Assembly (NCBI RefSeq): GCF_042466115.1
Contig: NZ_JAXHBQ010000001.1
Location: 682,001 to 746,000 of the forward strand
Direction: 5' to 3'
DNA length: 64,000 nucleotides
Source of the DNA: SW4 sp042466115
GTDB taxonomy: Bacteria > Pseudomonadota > Alphaproteobacteria > Rhodobacterales > Rhodobacteraceae
Numbering within the stretch: the first letter of the stretch is position 1; each line of letters starts with the position of its first letter. The position numbers and the translations under genes are program-made. This document shows positions 32,994 to 43,131 of the stretch, piece after piece. The notes below the pieces were generated by a model. It made no database searches. It had not been told where the DNA came from and was given only the letters and a program-made list of their open reading frames with translations.

Positions 32994-33938
32994 ATGAGCG
33001 CACGCAAGATCATCATCGACACGGACCCCGGACAGGATGACGCGGTCGCAATCCTTTTGGCGCTGGCCTCGCCCGAAGACATTGACGTGTTGGGTGTGGT
33101 GGCCGTTGCCGGCAATGTCCCCCTGCCCCTGACCCAGAAAAACGCGCGGATCGTGTGTGAACTGGCGGGCAAGACCGATGTGCCCGTTTTTGCTGGCTGC
33201 GACAGGCCACTGCACCACACGCTGGTCACGGCCGAACATGTGCATGGCAAGACAGGGCTGGACGGCCCGCAGATGGCCGACCCGACTATGCCCCTGCAAG
33301 ACCGGCACGGCGTAGATTTTATTATCGATACCCTGCGCGCCGAACCGTCGGGCACGGTCACGCTTTGCCCGCTGGGACCGCTGACCAATATCGCGACGGC
33401 GTTCCAACGCGCCCCCGATATCATTGACCGCGTGCAGGAAATTGTCCTGATGGGAGGTGGATTTTTCGAGGGCGGCAACATCACCCCGGCGGCGGAATTC
33501 AACATCTACGTCGATCCCGAAGCGGCCGACATCGTGTTTCGTGCCGGTGTGCCGCTGGTGGTGATGCCGCTCGACGTGACCCACAAGGCGCTGACCACGC
33601 CCGCTCATGTGGCGGCCTTTCGCAAGATGGACACGCAGGTGGGCCATATGGTCGCCGCATGGACCGACTTTTTCGAGCGCTTCGACAAGGAAAAATATGG
33701 CAGTCAGGGCGCGCCCCTGCATGACCCTTGTGTCATTGCCTATCTGATCCGGCCCGATCTGTTCCGCGGCCGCCACATCAACGTGGAAATTGAAACCCGG
33801 TCCGCGTTGACCCGCGGCATGACCGTCGCCGACTGGTGGCGCGTCACTGACCGTGGCCCCAATGCGCTGTTCATGAAAGACGTCGATGCGGATGCGTTCT
33901 TTGGGCTGTTGGCTGACAGGCTGGCACGCCTTGGGTGA
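32994..33938 (+). CDS. Inosine/uridine-preferring nucleoside hydrolase
   Basis: A 314-residue nucleoside N-ribohydrolase. ATG 32994 follows AGGAG. The calcium/ribose site DTDPGQDDAVAILLA is at residues 9-23, matching the family DTDxGxDD signature. Other blocks are GNVPLPLTQKNA, LCPLGPLTNIATA, LMGGGFFEGGNITPAAEFNIYVDPEAA and the C-terminal HDPCVIAYLIRPDLF with the active-site His-Asp. It hydrolyses ribonucleosides to base and ribose for salvage in the cytoplasm. Downstream of the inverted repeat, and not obviously in an operon. Confidence 0.93.
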   Translation: MSARKIIIDTDPGQDDAVAILLALASPEDIDVLGVVAVAGNVPLPLTQKNARIVCELAGKTDVPVFAGCDRPLHHTLVTAEHVHGKTGLDGPQMADPTMPLQDRHGVDFIIDTLRAEPSGTVTLCPLGPLTNIATAFQRAPDIIDRVQEIVLMGGGFFEGGNITPAAEFNIYVDPEAADIVFRAGVPLVVMPLDVTHKALTTPAHVAAFRKMDTQVGHMVAAWTDFFERFDKEKYGSQGAPLHDPCVIAYLIRPDLFRGRHINVEIETRSALTRGMTVADWWRVTDRGPNALFMKDVDADAFFGLLADRLARLG

Positions 33939-34048
33939 CGGCAGGCAAAGCCGCATCGGGGTAGCTGCGCACCTGAACAAGGCGCGCCCAAGGCCGCGCA
34001 TTTCCAAGCCAAAGCGGACGCCCAACCCGGTACTAGAGTTTTCGGGTT

Positions 34049-34093
34049 TGCGGACGAATCGCCATTTCGCTGCGGCTGCGCAATCGTCCGCTT
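34049..34093 (-). repeat. 3'-flanking hairpin element after the LacI-type regulator gene
   Basis: Immediately 3' of the regulator stop codon. GCGGACGA and TCGTCCGC arms enclose about 25 bases. Read on the minus strand it starts AAAGCGGACGATTGCGCAG, which resembles the segment beginning AAAGCGGCCGTTCGC 3' of the dioxygenase gene at 36441. It may act as a terminator without a T run. Confidence 0.4.
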
Positions 34094-35128
34094 TTAGAGA
34101 CGCCTGTTGAGAGGTGGAACATTCTCGGGAGTTACAACCTGAATATGAGTTGCGTTTGTATGAAGCGGTACGGACATGAGTTTGTGATGATGCAAGAAAG
34201 CTTGGAACGCGTTTTGCAAATCAACTCGAAGGTCATGGTGCAATACAAAGCTAAGACGCCCCTCTTCGATCAGCCGTCTGTTGTCGTTATCCAGATCATG
34301 AGCCACATAAACATCAGGCATTGACCCGTGATGTTCGAGGGCATTCAAAATCGCCGTGTTGCCGCCACCCATAGAATATACGGCACGTATTTGGCCCATG
34401 CCTGCGACAGCACCTTGCATGATGCGCGATGTTTCAAAATGTACGCCGCTGCCCCCACTTGCATCCATGATGCGCAGGTTTGGACACAGCTGGGCCAGCG
34501 TGGCCTTGAACGCCACTTCTCGCTCTTCCTCCCCCAAAAACCGATCATTGCTTCTGGAGGTCAGGACAGTTCCTTCAACGTCGCCGATTGTTTTCGCAAT
34601 CAAATAGGCCGCCGTGCGGCCTGCGCTCTGATTATCAAGGCCAACATAGGCAAGCCGCTTCGTCGTGGTCAGATCAGTGACCAACGTGACCACAGGAATG
34701 CCTGACGCGATCAATTGATCCACTGCTGCTCTGATGTTCGGCAGATCACGCGCTTTGATGCACACGCCATGGCTGCCACGTTTGGCGATGCGCAACAAAG
34801 CCTCGGTGACATCATCTTCGCTCATAATCTCTTGCGCTTGAAACCTTGGACGGCACACGGCGCTTCCAAGACCTGGTAACACATGTTCAGTGGCGTGCTG
34901 TACTTCGCGGCTAAAGCGGGTTGGCGCTTCGATCAAAAAATCAAAAAACAAACGTCGCCCACGGGCGGCCAATTGTGCCTCTTGTCCTTCGAGTTCCGAA
35001 ATGGCGGCGGCAACACGTGCCTTGGTTTGCGGACTGACATTCGCGCGATTGTGTATTGCACGGTCAATCGTCGCGGTGCTGAGCCCGGACTGTCTCGCAA
35101 TTTCTTTGAGTGGAAACCTATGTGTCAT
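34094..35128 (-). CDS. LacI-family transcriptional regulator
   Basis: A 344-residue LacI/GalR regulator. The N-terminal helix-turn-helix PLKEIARQSGLSTATIDRAI and hinge helix KARVAAAISELEGQ lie in residues 1-55, and a periplasmic-binding-protein-like effector domain follows (SHGVCIKARDLPNIRAAVDQL, LAYVGLDNQSAGRTAAYLI, RAVYSMGGGNTAILNALEHHG, YVAHDLDNDNRRLI). These sugar-binding folds usually respond to sugars or cyclitols. The ATG at 35128 (MTHRFPLKEIA) is chosen over the upstream TTG. It is divergent from the dioxygenase gene at 35209 across 80 bases, so it probably controls it. The DNA here is more AT-rich than the surroundings. Confidence 0.9.
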   Translation of the reverse strand: MTHRFPLKEIARQSGLSTATIDRAIHNRANVSPQTKARVAAAISELEGQEAQLAARGRRLFFDFLIEAPTRFSREVQHATEHVLPGLGSAVCRPRFQAQEIMSEDDVTEALLRIAKRGSHGVCIKARDLPNIRAAVDQLIASGIPVVTLVTDLTTTKRLAYVGLDNQSAGRTAAYLIAKTIGDVEGTVLTSRSNDRFLGEEEREVAFKATLAQLCPNLRIMDASGGSGVHFETSRIMQGAVAGMGQIRAVYSMGGGNTAILNALEHHGSMPDVYVAHDLDNDNRRLIEEGRLSFVLHHDLRVDLQNAFQAFLHHHKLMSVPLHTNATHIQVVTPENVPPLNRRL

Positions 35129-35208
35129 TTGATGTGTTTCTGATGTCTTTTGGGGAACCAATCAAGGTTTCATTGCTGCACATTGAGTGAAACACAGGGA
35201 GACATTCA

Positions 35209-36390
35209 ATGAAGAACCATATCGAAACTGATGCAGGATATTTCGATAGCGCGGCGTGTGATCTGAATGCATTCACCGTGCTTATCGATCGAACTGCAAA
35301 CGCATCAACCGTTCCGAACGCAGACGACATCCAAAAGAATACCCCAATTTATGACATGTCCAGATTGCGCCCATCGCTTGAGGACAAAAATCGACGCCGG
35401 ACAATTATGGCCGAGTGGGCGCGTGTCCTTCAGGCGGGCGCGGGTGTTCTGGTTCTGCGCGGGGCCTACGCCGATACTGTCGTTCTTGACGAGGCCACCG
35501 CGATCTACGAGCAGATAATCGCCACTGAAAAACTGGCAAGCGGCGGCGGCGGTGACCATTTCGCGGCGTCGGGGTCAAATGACAGGATATGGAACTCCTT
35601 GCAGAAACTCTGCGAAGAATCTCCGGGTGTATTTTTGCGGTATTTCGCAAATACCTCTATCGCCGCGGTGTGCGAGGCATGGCTTGGCCCCAACTACCAA
35701 ATGACAGCACAGATCAATCTGGTTCATCCCGGTGGTGCGGCCCAACAAGCACACAGAGACTATCACCTTGGCTTTCAAACGGCTGAAATCGGTGCGGAGT
35801 ATCCGGCGCATGTTCATGACCTCTCGCCTGCTTTGACCTTGCAGGGGGCTGTCGCGCATTGTGACATGCCGACCGAAAGCGGCCCCACAAAGCTGTTGCC
35901 ATTCTCGCAGCTCTATCGCGCGGGATATGCCGCGTGGCGACGGGACGATTTTAGGGCGCTGTTTGAAGAGCGTTGTGTTCAATTGCCGCTTGCGAAAGGG
36001 GATGCACTTTTCTTCAATCCGGCGCTCTTTCATGCGGCCGGTGCAAATTCGAGCGGTGACATTCACCGCATGGCCAACTTGTTGCAGGTGTCGTCCGCCT
36101 TCGGGCGTGCCATGGAAACGGTGGATCGCGCAAAGATGTGCAAATTGCTTTATCCCCATGCGATGGCCGCACATCAGAACGGCACATTGGGCGTTTCAGA
36201 CCTAAAGGCTGCAATTTCTGCGTCTGCAGAAGGATATTCATTCCCGACCAATTTGGACCGCGATCCCCCCAAAGGTGGGCTCGCGCCTGAAACCCAGCAA
36301 GCGCTATTTGAGCGTGCTCTGGCTGAGGGTTTTGATCTTCAGAAATTTGTAGCGGTTCTGGATGAGATGCGCATAAAACAATTGGCATAG
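35209..36390 (+). CDS. Phytanoyl-CoA dioxygenase (PhyH) family protein
   Basis: A 393-residue Fe(II)/2-oxoglutarate-dependent oxygenase of the PhyH superfamily. ATG 35209 follows CAGGGAGACATTCA, a good ribosome site. Iron ligands are H-x-D in QQAHRDYHLGF (near residue 185) and the distal histidine in NPALFHAAGANSS, with a following arginine in DIHRMANLLQ for 2-oxoglutarate. It acts on an unknown small molecule. It is divergent from and probably regulated by the adjacent LacI-type protein, which suggests a sugar- or polyol-linked substrate. Codon use is less GC-rich than in neighbouring blocks. Confidence 0.88.
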   Translation: MKNHIETDAGYFDSAACDLNAFTVLIDRTANASTVPNADDIQKNTPIYDMSRLRPSLEDKNRRRTIMAEWARVLQAGAGVLVLRGAYADTVVLDEATAIYEQIIATEKLASGGGGDHFAASGSNDRIWNSLQKLCEESPGVFLRYFANTSIAAVCEAWLGPNYQMTAQINLVHPGGAAQQAHRDYHLGFQTAEIGAEYPAHVHDLSPALTLQGAVAHCDMPTESGPTKLLPFSQLYRAGYAAWRRDDFRALFEERCVQLPLAKGDALFFNPALFHAAGANSSGDIHRMANLLQVSSAFGRAMETVDRAKMCKLLYPHAMAAHQNGTLGVSDLKAAISASAEGYSFPTNLDRDPPKGGLAPETQQALFERALAEGFDLQKFVAVLDEMRIKQLA

Positions 36391-36597
36391 CTTCAAGCTA
36401 CCAACGAAAGTGCCTGGCGACTTCGCAAGGCGAGACTTGCAAAGCGGCCGTTCGCCGCTCTGCAGCAACTCAGTCACTTCGGGCTCAAACCTGCTCTTTG
36501 CTGCGCTTTGATCGAACGTCCGGTTCTTGGTGTTCAAGTCAATTGACGACGTCATGGTCAAAGTCATTTTGCCGTCCTTCATTCGCCCCAAAGGCCC
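36391..36597. other. Non-coding segment between two convergent PhyH-type genes
   Basis: About 207 bases. It includes AAAGCGGCCGTTCGCCGC near 36441-36458 and a related stretch near 36496-36524 (CTTTGCTGCGC ... GAACGTCCGG). These resemble the element after the LacI-type gene. A minus-strand open frame here overlaps the dioxygenase 3' end and has no coding character. Confidence 0.35.
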
Positions 36598-37440
36598 TCA
36601 GTCGATATAACTGTCTGCCCGCAACCCCGCCCGTTTTTCATGAATTGGCAGGACGCGACCATAAAGCTGCATGGTCCGCGCGACGCTGCCCACCATGCCG
36701 GGTTCTTGCACATACGAGAATATTGCGACATAGCGCGGGCGATCCCCCTTGAGCGGCGCGACGCGGTGCAAGGAATAGCGCCCGCAAAACAGTTGCAGAT
36801 CGCCCGGTTCCAGATGCAACACATGCACCCTGTCCGATGTTCCGTCCAGCACGCGAGCAACTTCGGCAAAGTTTTCGTCCTGCACCCGGATGCGCGGGGC
36901 ATATTCGAACGCTCCGCCTTCCTCGGCATTCTGGATCGCCAGGGTCACCGTGAAATTGTTGGTGTCAAAATGCCAGGGAAACCCGTTGCCTTCGCCGGCC
37001 ATGTTCACGATCACATCTGCCAGCGGGTCGGCGTAGCGATAGAACTTTTCCTCTTGCAGACAATCCTGAATGAACCGGTCAAACCCGTCGAAATCATGCA
37101 CGGTGCGCAGCGGCCCGTCAGTGGCAAAATTATCGGCCGGGATGAACGCGTTGGAACGGTCAAAGAACTGGCGGCGCGGGTCATCGGCCGGCAGGTTCGG
37201 GTCGTCCTTGGTGAAATAGGCGTTAGTCTTGCTAAAGGACTTGTGGCCTTTGTCGGCTACGCTGTCGGCTTCTTGGGTCAGGGCTGCAATACCGGCAGGG
37301 GTGAGAAACCCTTTCAAGACAGCGCAGCCATCGCGCGCAAGGTCATCGCGCACTTTCGCCAGCACTTGGGTGCGCGCGGTGCCATCTTGGTTGATTGGAT
37401 AGGTTGCAAGGTTGATATAGTCTGCGCCGATATGCTGCAT
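36598..37440 (-). CDS. 2-oxoglutarate/Fe(II) oxygenase, PhyH-like (HFDTN type)
   Basis: A 280-residue non-haem iron oxygenase. ATG 37440 (MQHIGADYINLATYP) is preceded by AGGAG; the frame extends upstream without family support. Iron ligands are H-x-D in FPWHFDTNNFTVTLAIQ and the distal histidine in YSLHRVAPLKG; arginine in RPRYVAIFSY binds 2-oxoglutarate. The aspartate is retained, so it should hydroxylate rather than halogenate. It converges on the other dioxygenase but is distinct in sequence and composition. Substrate unknown; possibly a free amino acid, since relatives of this HFDTN type act on such compounds (recollection, not certain). Confidence 0.85.
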   Translation of the reverse strand: MQHIGADYINLATYPINQDGTARTQVLAKVRDDLARDGCAVLKGFLTPAGIAALTQEADSVADKGHKSFSKTNAYFTKDDPNLPADDPRRQFFDRSNAFIPADNFATDGPLRTVHDFDGFDRFIQDCLQEEKFYRYADPLADVIVNMAGEGNGFPWHFDTNNFTVTLAIQNAEEGGAFEYAPRIRVQDENFAEVARVLDGTSDRVHVLHLEPGDLQLFCGRYSLHRVAPLKGDRPRYVAIFSYVQEPGMVGSVARTMQLYGRVLPIHEKRAGLRADSYID

Positions 37441-37597
37441 CTTGCTCTCCTCTTTGCAGTCCATTGAAGAATTGCAGGTGGCGCGCGTCTTGTTCGGCGG
37501 CGACACGAAAATGGCGGAAACTGCGCGCATGCCCCGCCTGTCCTTTCCTGACGCGCGGCGTTAGTGTCGCACGGACGTCCCGCAAAAGAGCATCCAA

Positions 37598-38048
37598 ATG
37601 TCCACCGCCATCCACCTTGCCACGCCTGCTGACCTTGACACCCTGCTGACGCTTGTGGCGCGCTTTCACGAGGAAATGGGCATCGCCAGCGATGACGCAA
37701 TGCGCCGTGCCGGTTTGGCCCCGCTGCTGGAAGGATCGCCCCTTGGCGCGGCCTATCTGTTCGGCCCCGCCCGCGCGCCCATCGGCTATGTGGTGGTGAC
37801 ATTCGGCTGGTCGCTGGAATTTGGCGGCATGGACAGCTTTGTCGATGAAATCTACATCCGCCCCTCGGTGCGCAAGCGCGGGATCGGCACCGAAACCCTG
37901 ATCGCCGTTGGCAAGGCGCTGCAAGGGGCCGGTGTCACGGCGCTGCATCTCGAGTGTCAAGCGCGACGATGCCGCGACCCAGCGCTTGTATGAAAAGGCA
38001 GGATTTGCCTTGCGCGATCAATACTGCCTGATGACACGGCGGCTTTAG
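37598..38048 (+). pseudogene. GNAT N-acetyltransferase, frameshifted near the 3' end
   Basis: Starts MSTAIHLATPADLDTLLTLV at ATG 37598 and reads a normal GNAT fold up to the acetyl-CoA site (RPSVRKRGIGTETLIAVGKAL) and ALHLE. At 37955 one extra T (GAG-T-GTCAAG) shifts the frame. Without it the protein would continue VKRDDAATQRLYEKAGFALRD to TAG at 38046-38048, the standard GNAT C-terminus. As written, translation runs to 37993 with a foreign tail. The target of acetylation is unknown. The frameshift could be a read error. Confidence 0.8.
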
Positions 38049-38064
38049 CACCTATATCAGCCCC

Positions 38065-39456
38065 ATGATACATATCCCCTTTGACAACAGTTACGCCGCC
38101 CTGCCCGACCGCTTTTATGCGCGCCAACCGGCGGTGCGGGTGGCTGCGCCCGCGTTGATCAAATTCAACCATGATTTGGCCCGCGATCTTGGCATCGACA
38201 GCAGCGGTTTGACTGACGCAGAGGCCGCCGCGCTGTTTTCCGGCAATGCCACACCCGAAGGCGCGGACCCGCTGGCGCAGGCCTATGCCGGCCACCAGTT
38301 CGGCGGGTGGAGCCCGCAACTGGGCGACGGGCGCGCGCTGTTGCTGGGCGAAGTCATCGCCCCCGACGGCACCCGCCACGACATTCAGCTGAAAGGGTCT
38401 GGGCGCACCCCGTTTTCGCGCAGTGGTGACGGGCGCGCATGGCTTGGGCCGGTCTTGCGCGAATACCTGATGAGCGAGGCAATGCATGCCATCGGCGTGC
38501 CGACCACCCGCGCGCTGGCTGCCGTGCGCACGGGCGAAACCGTGCAGCGCGAAACCGCCCTTCCGGGCGCCGTGCTGACCCGCACCGCGGCCAGTCATAT
38601 CCGTGTGGGCACCTTTCAATTCTTTGCCGCACGCGGCGATCGTGATGCCCTGCAAACCCTGACCGATTATACCATCGCGCGCCACTTCCCGAAGGCCGGC
38701 GGCCCTGCCGACCTGCTGGAACAGGTCATGCAGCGACAGGCCGATCTGGTGGCCAAATGGATGGGGCTGGGGTTCATCCACGGGGTGATGAATACCGACA
38801 ACGTGTCCGTCACGGGTGAAACGATTGATTATGGCCCCTGCGCGATGATGGACAGCTACCATCCCGACACGGTGTTTTCGACCATCGACCAACAGGGGCG
38901 TTATGCCTACAGTAACCAGCCAAAGCTCGCCCATTGGAACATCGCGCAATTTGCCACGTCACTGGTGCCGCTGATGCCCGATCAGGCGGCGGCGATTGAC
39001 CGGTTCACCGCGATCATCAACCGCTTTCCCGATCTGTTTGCGGCAGCGCAACATGCGATCTTCAGCGCCAAGCTGGGACTGGAAAACGCCGACCCGCAAC
39101 TGATCGACGACCTGCTGGCGTTGATGGCGCAGGACGGTGCGGATTTCACCAACAGCTTTGCCGCCCTGCCCCGTGATGATGCGCGCGACCAGTTCATCGA
39201 CCGCACTGGCTTTGATGCATGGAAATCCCGCTGGCTGGATCAAAATCCCGACACCGCGCAGATGGCCCGAACCAACCCGCAAGTCATCCCCCGCCTGCAC
39301 CGGATCGAGGCGGCCATTCAGGCGGCAGTCGCCGGTGATGACGCGCCGTTCCACGCCATGCTTGCGGCCGTGACGCAGCCCTTCACGGCGAACGAAACTT
39401 TCGCCCGCCCACCGACGACAGACGAAAAAGTCGCCCGCACATTCTGCGGCACCTAG
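38065..39456 (+). CDS. selO: Protein adenylyltransferase SelO (YdiU/UPF0061)
   Basis: A 463-residue pseudokinase-fold enzyme that AMPylates protein hydroxyls and takes part in redox stress responses. N-terminal MIHIPFDNSYAALPDRFYAR; nucleotide-binding blocks QLKGSGRTPFSRSGDGRAW and REYLMSEAMHAIGVPTTRAL; metal site HGVMNTDNVSVTGETIDYG; C-terminal FCGT carries the redox-active cysteine found in bacterial SelO. Length is close to family norm. It starts 17 bases after the GNAT gene. Confidence 0.93.
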   Translation: MIHIPFDNSYAALPDRFYARQPAVRVAAPALIKFNHDLARDLGIDSSGLTDAEAAALFSGNATPEGADPLAQAYAGHQFGGWSPQLGDGRALLLGEVIAPDGTRHDIQLKGSGRTPFSRSGDGRAWLGPVLREYLMSEAMHAIGVPTTRALAAVRTGETVQRETALPGAVLTRTAASHIRVGTFQFFAARGDRDALQTLTDYTIARHFPKAGGPADLLEQVMQRQADLVAKWMGLGFIHGVMNTDNVSVTGETIDYGPCAMMDSYHPDTVFSTIDQQGRYAYSNQPKLAHWNIAQFATSLVPLMPDQAAAIDRFTAIINRFPDLFAAAQHAIFSAKLGLENADPQLIDDLLALMAQDGADFTNSFAALPRDDARDQFIDRTGFDAWKSRWLDQNPDTAQMARTNPQVIPRLHRIEAAIQAAVAGDDAPFHAMLAAVTQPFTANETFARPPTTDEKVARTFCGT

Positions 39457-39469
39457 GGCTTCTTTTGTT

Positions 39470-39493
39470 CAAAAATACCTCCCGCCGGAGGCG
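39470..39493 (-). terminator. Terminator for the DUF3179 gene (minus strand)
   Basis: The stem CCTCC (39478-39482) with GGAGG (39487-39491) and a 4-base loop. Read on the minus strand it is followed by TATTTTTG, giving a short intrinsic terminator 24 bases after the DUF3179 stop, between convergent genes. Confidence 0.65.
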
Positions 39494-39516
39494 CATCTCT
39501 CGGCCAGGCGCGGCGG

Positions 39517-40473
39517 TTATTCCAGCATCCACGTCCCTTCGGGCCAGAAGGCATGAAAGGCAAAGGCGAACATGACGTCATGGGCCAGATCGTTGCCCGC
39601 CGCGTCGCGCACCCGCACGGTGCCCACATCACGCCCCGCCGCGATCCGGTCCGTATCAAGGGCGGATGCCTGACCGGCCTGCCACGACAGGACCACGCCG
39701 TCCTCGCGCAGTTCGCCCGCATCGGCGATGCGCGTCATCGGCCAGGCCCGATCACCCACACGGATCACGCGGGCCAGTGCGGGAATGTCATGGGGCGGCA
39801 ATTCGCCGGAAAACAGGAAGGGGCGGAACGAACTGTCGTATTGCACATAGGGGTTTTCGCCGTAGGGGCGGCGTGCGTTCGGGCGCGCCATCACCAGCCC
39901 GTCGGGGTTGCGGGCCACAAACTGCGCCCAGCTTTCCATCCAGCTTGGCAGGGTTTGCAGCTCGGTTCCCGTCAGATCGCCCACAATCGCTTCGCCCACG
40001 GCCTGTTGCCACCAGCTTTCGGTCTGGCGGTCATACATCACCATATCCGACATGCGCAGCTTGCCCGACACGCCAAATTCCAAGACCCCCGCATCGGTGC
40101 GCCGATCAAAGGTGATGCCGGAATTGCACAGCGGGCAGAACGTCACCGCCACAGGCACATCGCCGACCACATCATTGACGATCTCGTGCCAGATCAAATA
40201 GCGGATCGGGTAGGCGCGCGGGGTTTGCCCGTCGATTTCCAGCGTGATCACCGGTTCGCGGTCTTGCAGCGTGCTTTCATCGGCCACCGCCAGAAAAGAC
40301 GGGTCCGACAGCGCGGGAATCCCGTCCTTGGGCGGGCCGCCCGACATGATTTCGGTCCAGTCGGTGATGGTCGTGGTGGTGAAATCCGTGTCGGGCCATT
40401 CGCGCTCCCAGAATTCGGGGCTGGCGCTGGCCGTGCCGGCGATCAGGGTGAGGGCAACAGCAAACATGCGCAT
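39517..40473 (-). CDS. DUF3179 domain exported protein
   Basis: A 318-residue protein with a signal peptide (MRMFAVALTLIAGTASAS). The DUF3179 body includes the conserved AYPIRYLIWHEIVNDVVG and VTFCPLCNSGITFDRR blocks with the paired cysteines CPLC, then VSGKLRMSDMVMYDRQTESWWQQ. The family is widespread and its function is unknown; the CxxC suggests metal or redox chemistry in the periplasm. It stands alone and convergent to selO, with its own terminator. Confidence 0.88.
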   Translation of the reverse strand: MRMFAVALTLIAGTASASPEFWEREWPDTDFTTTTITDWTEIMSGGPPKDGIPALSDPSFLAVADESTLQDREPVITLEIDGQTPRAYPIRYLIWHEIVNDVVGDVPVAVTFCPLCNSGITFDRRTDAGVLEFGVSGKLRMSDMVMYDRQTESWWQQAVGEAIVGDLTGTELQTLPSWMESWAQFVARNPDGLVMARPNARRPYGENPYVQYDSSFRPFLFSGELPPHDIPALARVIRVGDRAWPMTRIADAGELREDGVVLSWQAGQASALDTDRIAAGRDVGTVRVRDAAGNDLAHDVMFAFAFHAFWPEGTWMLE

Positions 40474-40558
40474 GGGCGGTCTCCTTTGGGTCAGGATGGC
40501 CGCACCGCCGCGCCAAAGCTACCCCCCTGACAGGAACGTGACAGGGGGGTGAGCGGGG

Positions 40559-41245
40559 TTATTGGATCACGCGCACCGCCGACATCATGTCGGGCGCACC
40601 GATCACGGCGCCATTGGCGCCCTGCCCGCGCTTGATCGCATCGAGCACGTCCAGACCGGACACCACCTTGCCGACGATGGTATAGCCGCCATCCAGATGG
40701 GACGCAGGCGCGAACATGATAAAGAACTGGCTGTTGGCCGAATTGGGGTCTTGCGAGCGGGCCATCCCCACCGTGCCGCGTTCAAACGACAGCGCGTCCG
40801 AGGCTTCAAGCGGCAGGTCGGGACGATCAGAGCCGCCCATGCCCGCCTGACGCATATCCTGCCCCATGCGCCCGAACTGCACATCACCCGTCTGGGCCAT
40901 GAACCCTTCGATCACGCGATGAAACACCACCTCGTCATAGGCCCCTTCGGCGGCAAGTGCGGTGATCTGCGCCACATGCGCTGGTGCCACATCCTCGAAC
41001 AGGTCGATGACAATGGTGCCGTTTGCTGCGCCGGTCACGTCGATCTCAAGGCCGATTCCCTGCACCGCCCCTGTTGCGGGTGCCGGTGCGGTCTCGGTCT
41101 CTGGTGCGGTCTCGACCTCGGGGGCGACGATATCGGCAACCTCCGCATCTGGCACGGGTGCGTCACCACGTGGCGAGATGACAAAGAAATAGGCCGCGGC
41201 CGCAAGACCCGCCAGCAAGACCGCAAGAACCGCGCGATTAGCCAT
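40559..41245 (-). CDS. Membrane-anchored cyclophilin-type peptidyl-prolyl isomerase
   Basis: A 228-residue cyclophilin with an N-terminal membrane anchor or uncleaved signal (ANRAVLAVLLAGLAAAAYFFV) and a Pro/Glu/Ala-rich linker (VETAPETETAPAPATG). The catalytic domain begins near residue 68 and includes VVFHRVIEGFMAQTGDVQ and NSANSQFFIMFA. It should catalyse proline isomerisation in the periplasm. The ATG at 41245 overlaps the stop of the upstream cytoplasmic cyclophilin gene by 8 bases, so the pair are cotranslated. A TTG at 41254 is a weaker alternative start. Confidence 0.92.
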   Translation of the reverse strand: MANRAVLAVLLAGLAAAAYFFVISPRGDAPVPDAEVADIVAPEVETAPETETAPAPATGAVQGIGLEIDVTGAANGTIVIDLFEDVAPAHVAQITALAAEGAYDEVVFHRVIEGFMAQTGDVQFGRMGQDMRQAGMGGSDRPDLPLEASDALSFERGTVGMARSQDPNSANSQFFIMFAPASHLDGGYTIVGKVVSGLDVLDAIKRGQGANGAVIGAPDMMSAVRVIQ

Positions 41246-41744
41246 CAGCGGCAACCTTGACGCTGATCATCCGGTCGGGGTTTGCGGGCGGTTCGCCCTT
41301 GGCGATGGCGTCCACGTGTTCCATGCCGGAAACGACCTGTCCGTAAACGGTGTATTGGCCGTTCAGGAAATCGTTGTCCTTGAAGTTGATGAAAAACTGG
41401 CTGTTGGCCGAATTGGGGTTGGCCGAACGGGCCGCGCCAAGGCTGCCGCGCGCGTGGGGAATTTTGGAAAATTCAGCCGGAAGATCAGCCAGATCGGACC
41501 CGCCCGTGCCGGCGCGACCGGGATTGTAGTCTTGTTCCATGTTCGCGTGCTGCACGTCGCCCGTCTGCGCCATGAAGCCGTCAATCACCCGGTGAAAGGC
41601 CACGTTGTCATAGGCACCCGCACGGGCCAATTCCTTCATGCGTTCCACATGTTTGGGCGCCACATCGGGCAGCAGGGCAATGGTGACGGTGCCGCCAGTC
41701 AGTTCCATCAGGATGGTGTTTTCGGGGTCTTTGATCTCGGCCAT
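41238..41744 (-). CDS. Cytoplasmic cyclophilin-type peptidyl-prolyl isomerase
   Basis: A 168-residue cyclophilin without a signal peptide. MAEIKDPENTILMELTGGTV starts at ATG 41744 after AGGAG. The active-site block VAFHRVIDGFMAQTGDVQ, then NSANSQFFINFKDN and GQVVSGMEHVDAIAKGE, are typical of PpiB. Divergent from pgk across about 127 bases. It overlaps the downstream exported paralogue, so one transcript supplies isomerases to both compartments. Confidence 0.93.
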   Translation of the reverse strand: MAEIKDPENTILMELTGGTVTIALLPDVAPKHVERMKELARAGAYDNVAFHRVIDGFMAQTGDVQHANMEQDYNPGRAGTGGSDLADLPAEFSKIPHARGSLGAARSANPNSANSQFFINFKDNDFLNGQYTVYGQVVSGMEHVDAIAKGEPPANPDRMISVKVAADG

Positions 41745-41871
41745 TGTGGCGCTCCTAAGCTGGTAATTCGCGCGGACACTATGCGCCCGCGCGCCGATTG
41801 CCAAGCGGTGCAGTTGACGCCGCGCGCTTGGGGGTTCACTTAGGCACAAACCCGCAAAACCGGAGGCTGAT

Positions 41872-43047
<1,176 letters not shown>

Positions 43048-43131
43048 ATGCGCGCAGTTAGCGCAACCGAACTTGCGAGGCATTGCCCCCTCGCCTAAAC
43101 CAGATGCAACGCAACCCAAGGGGATCGAACC

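Noticed and set aside
36304..36591. A 95-codon minus-strand frame between the two dioxygenase genes.
   Set aside because: Overlaps the 3' end of a real gene, lacks a ribosome site and has no recognisable pattern.
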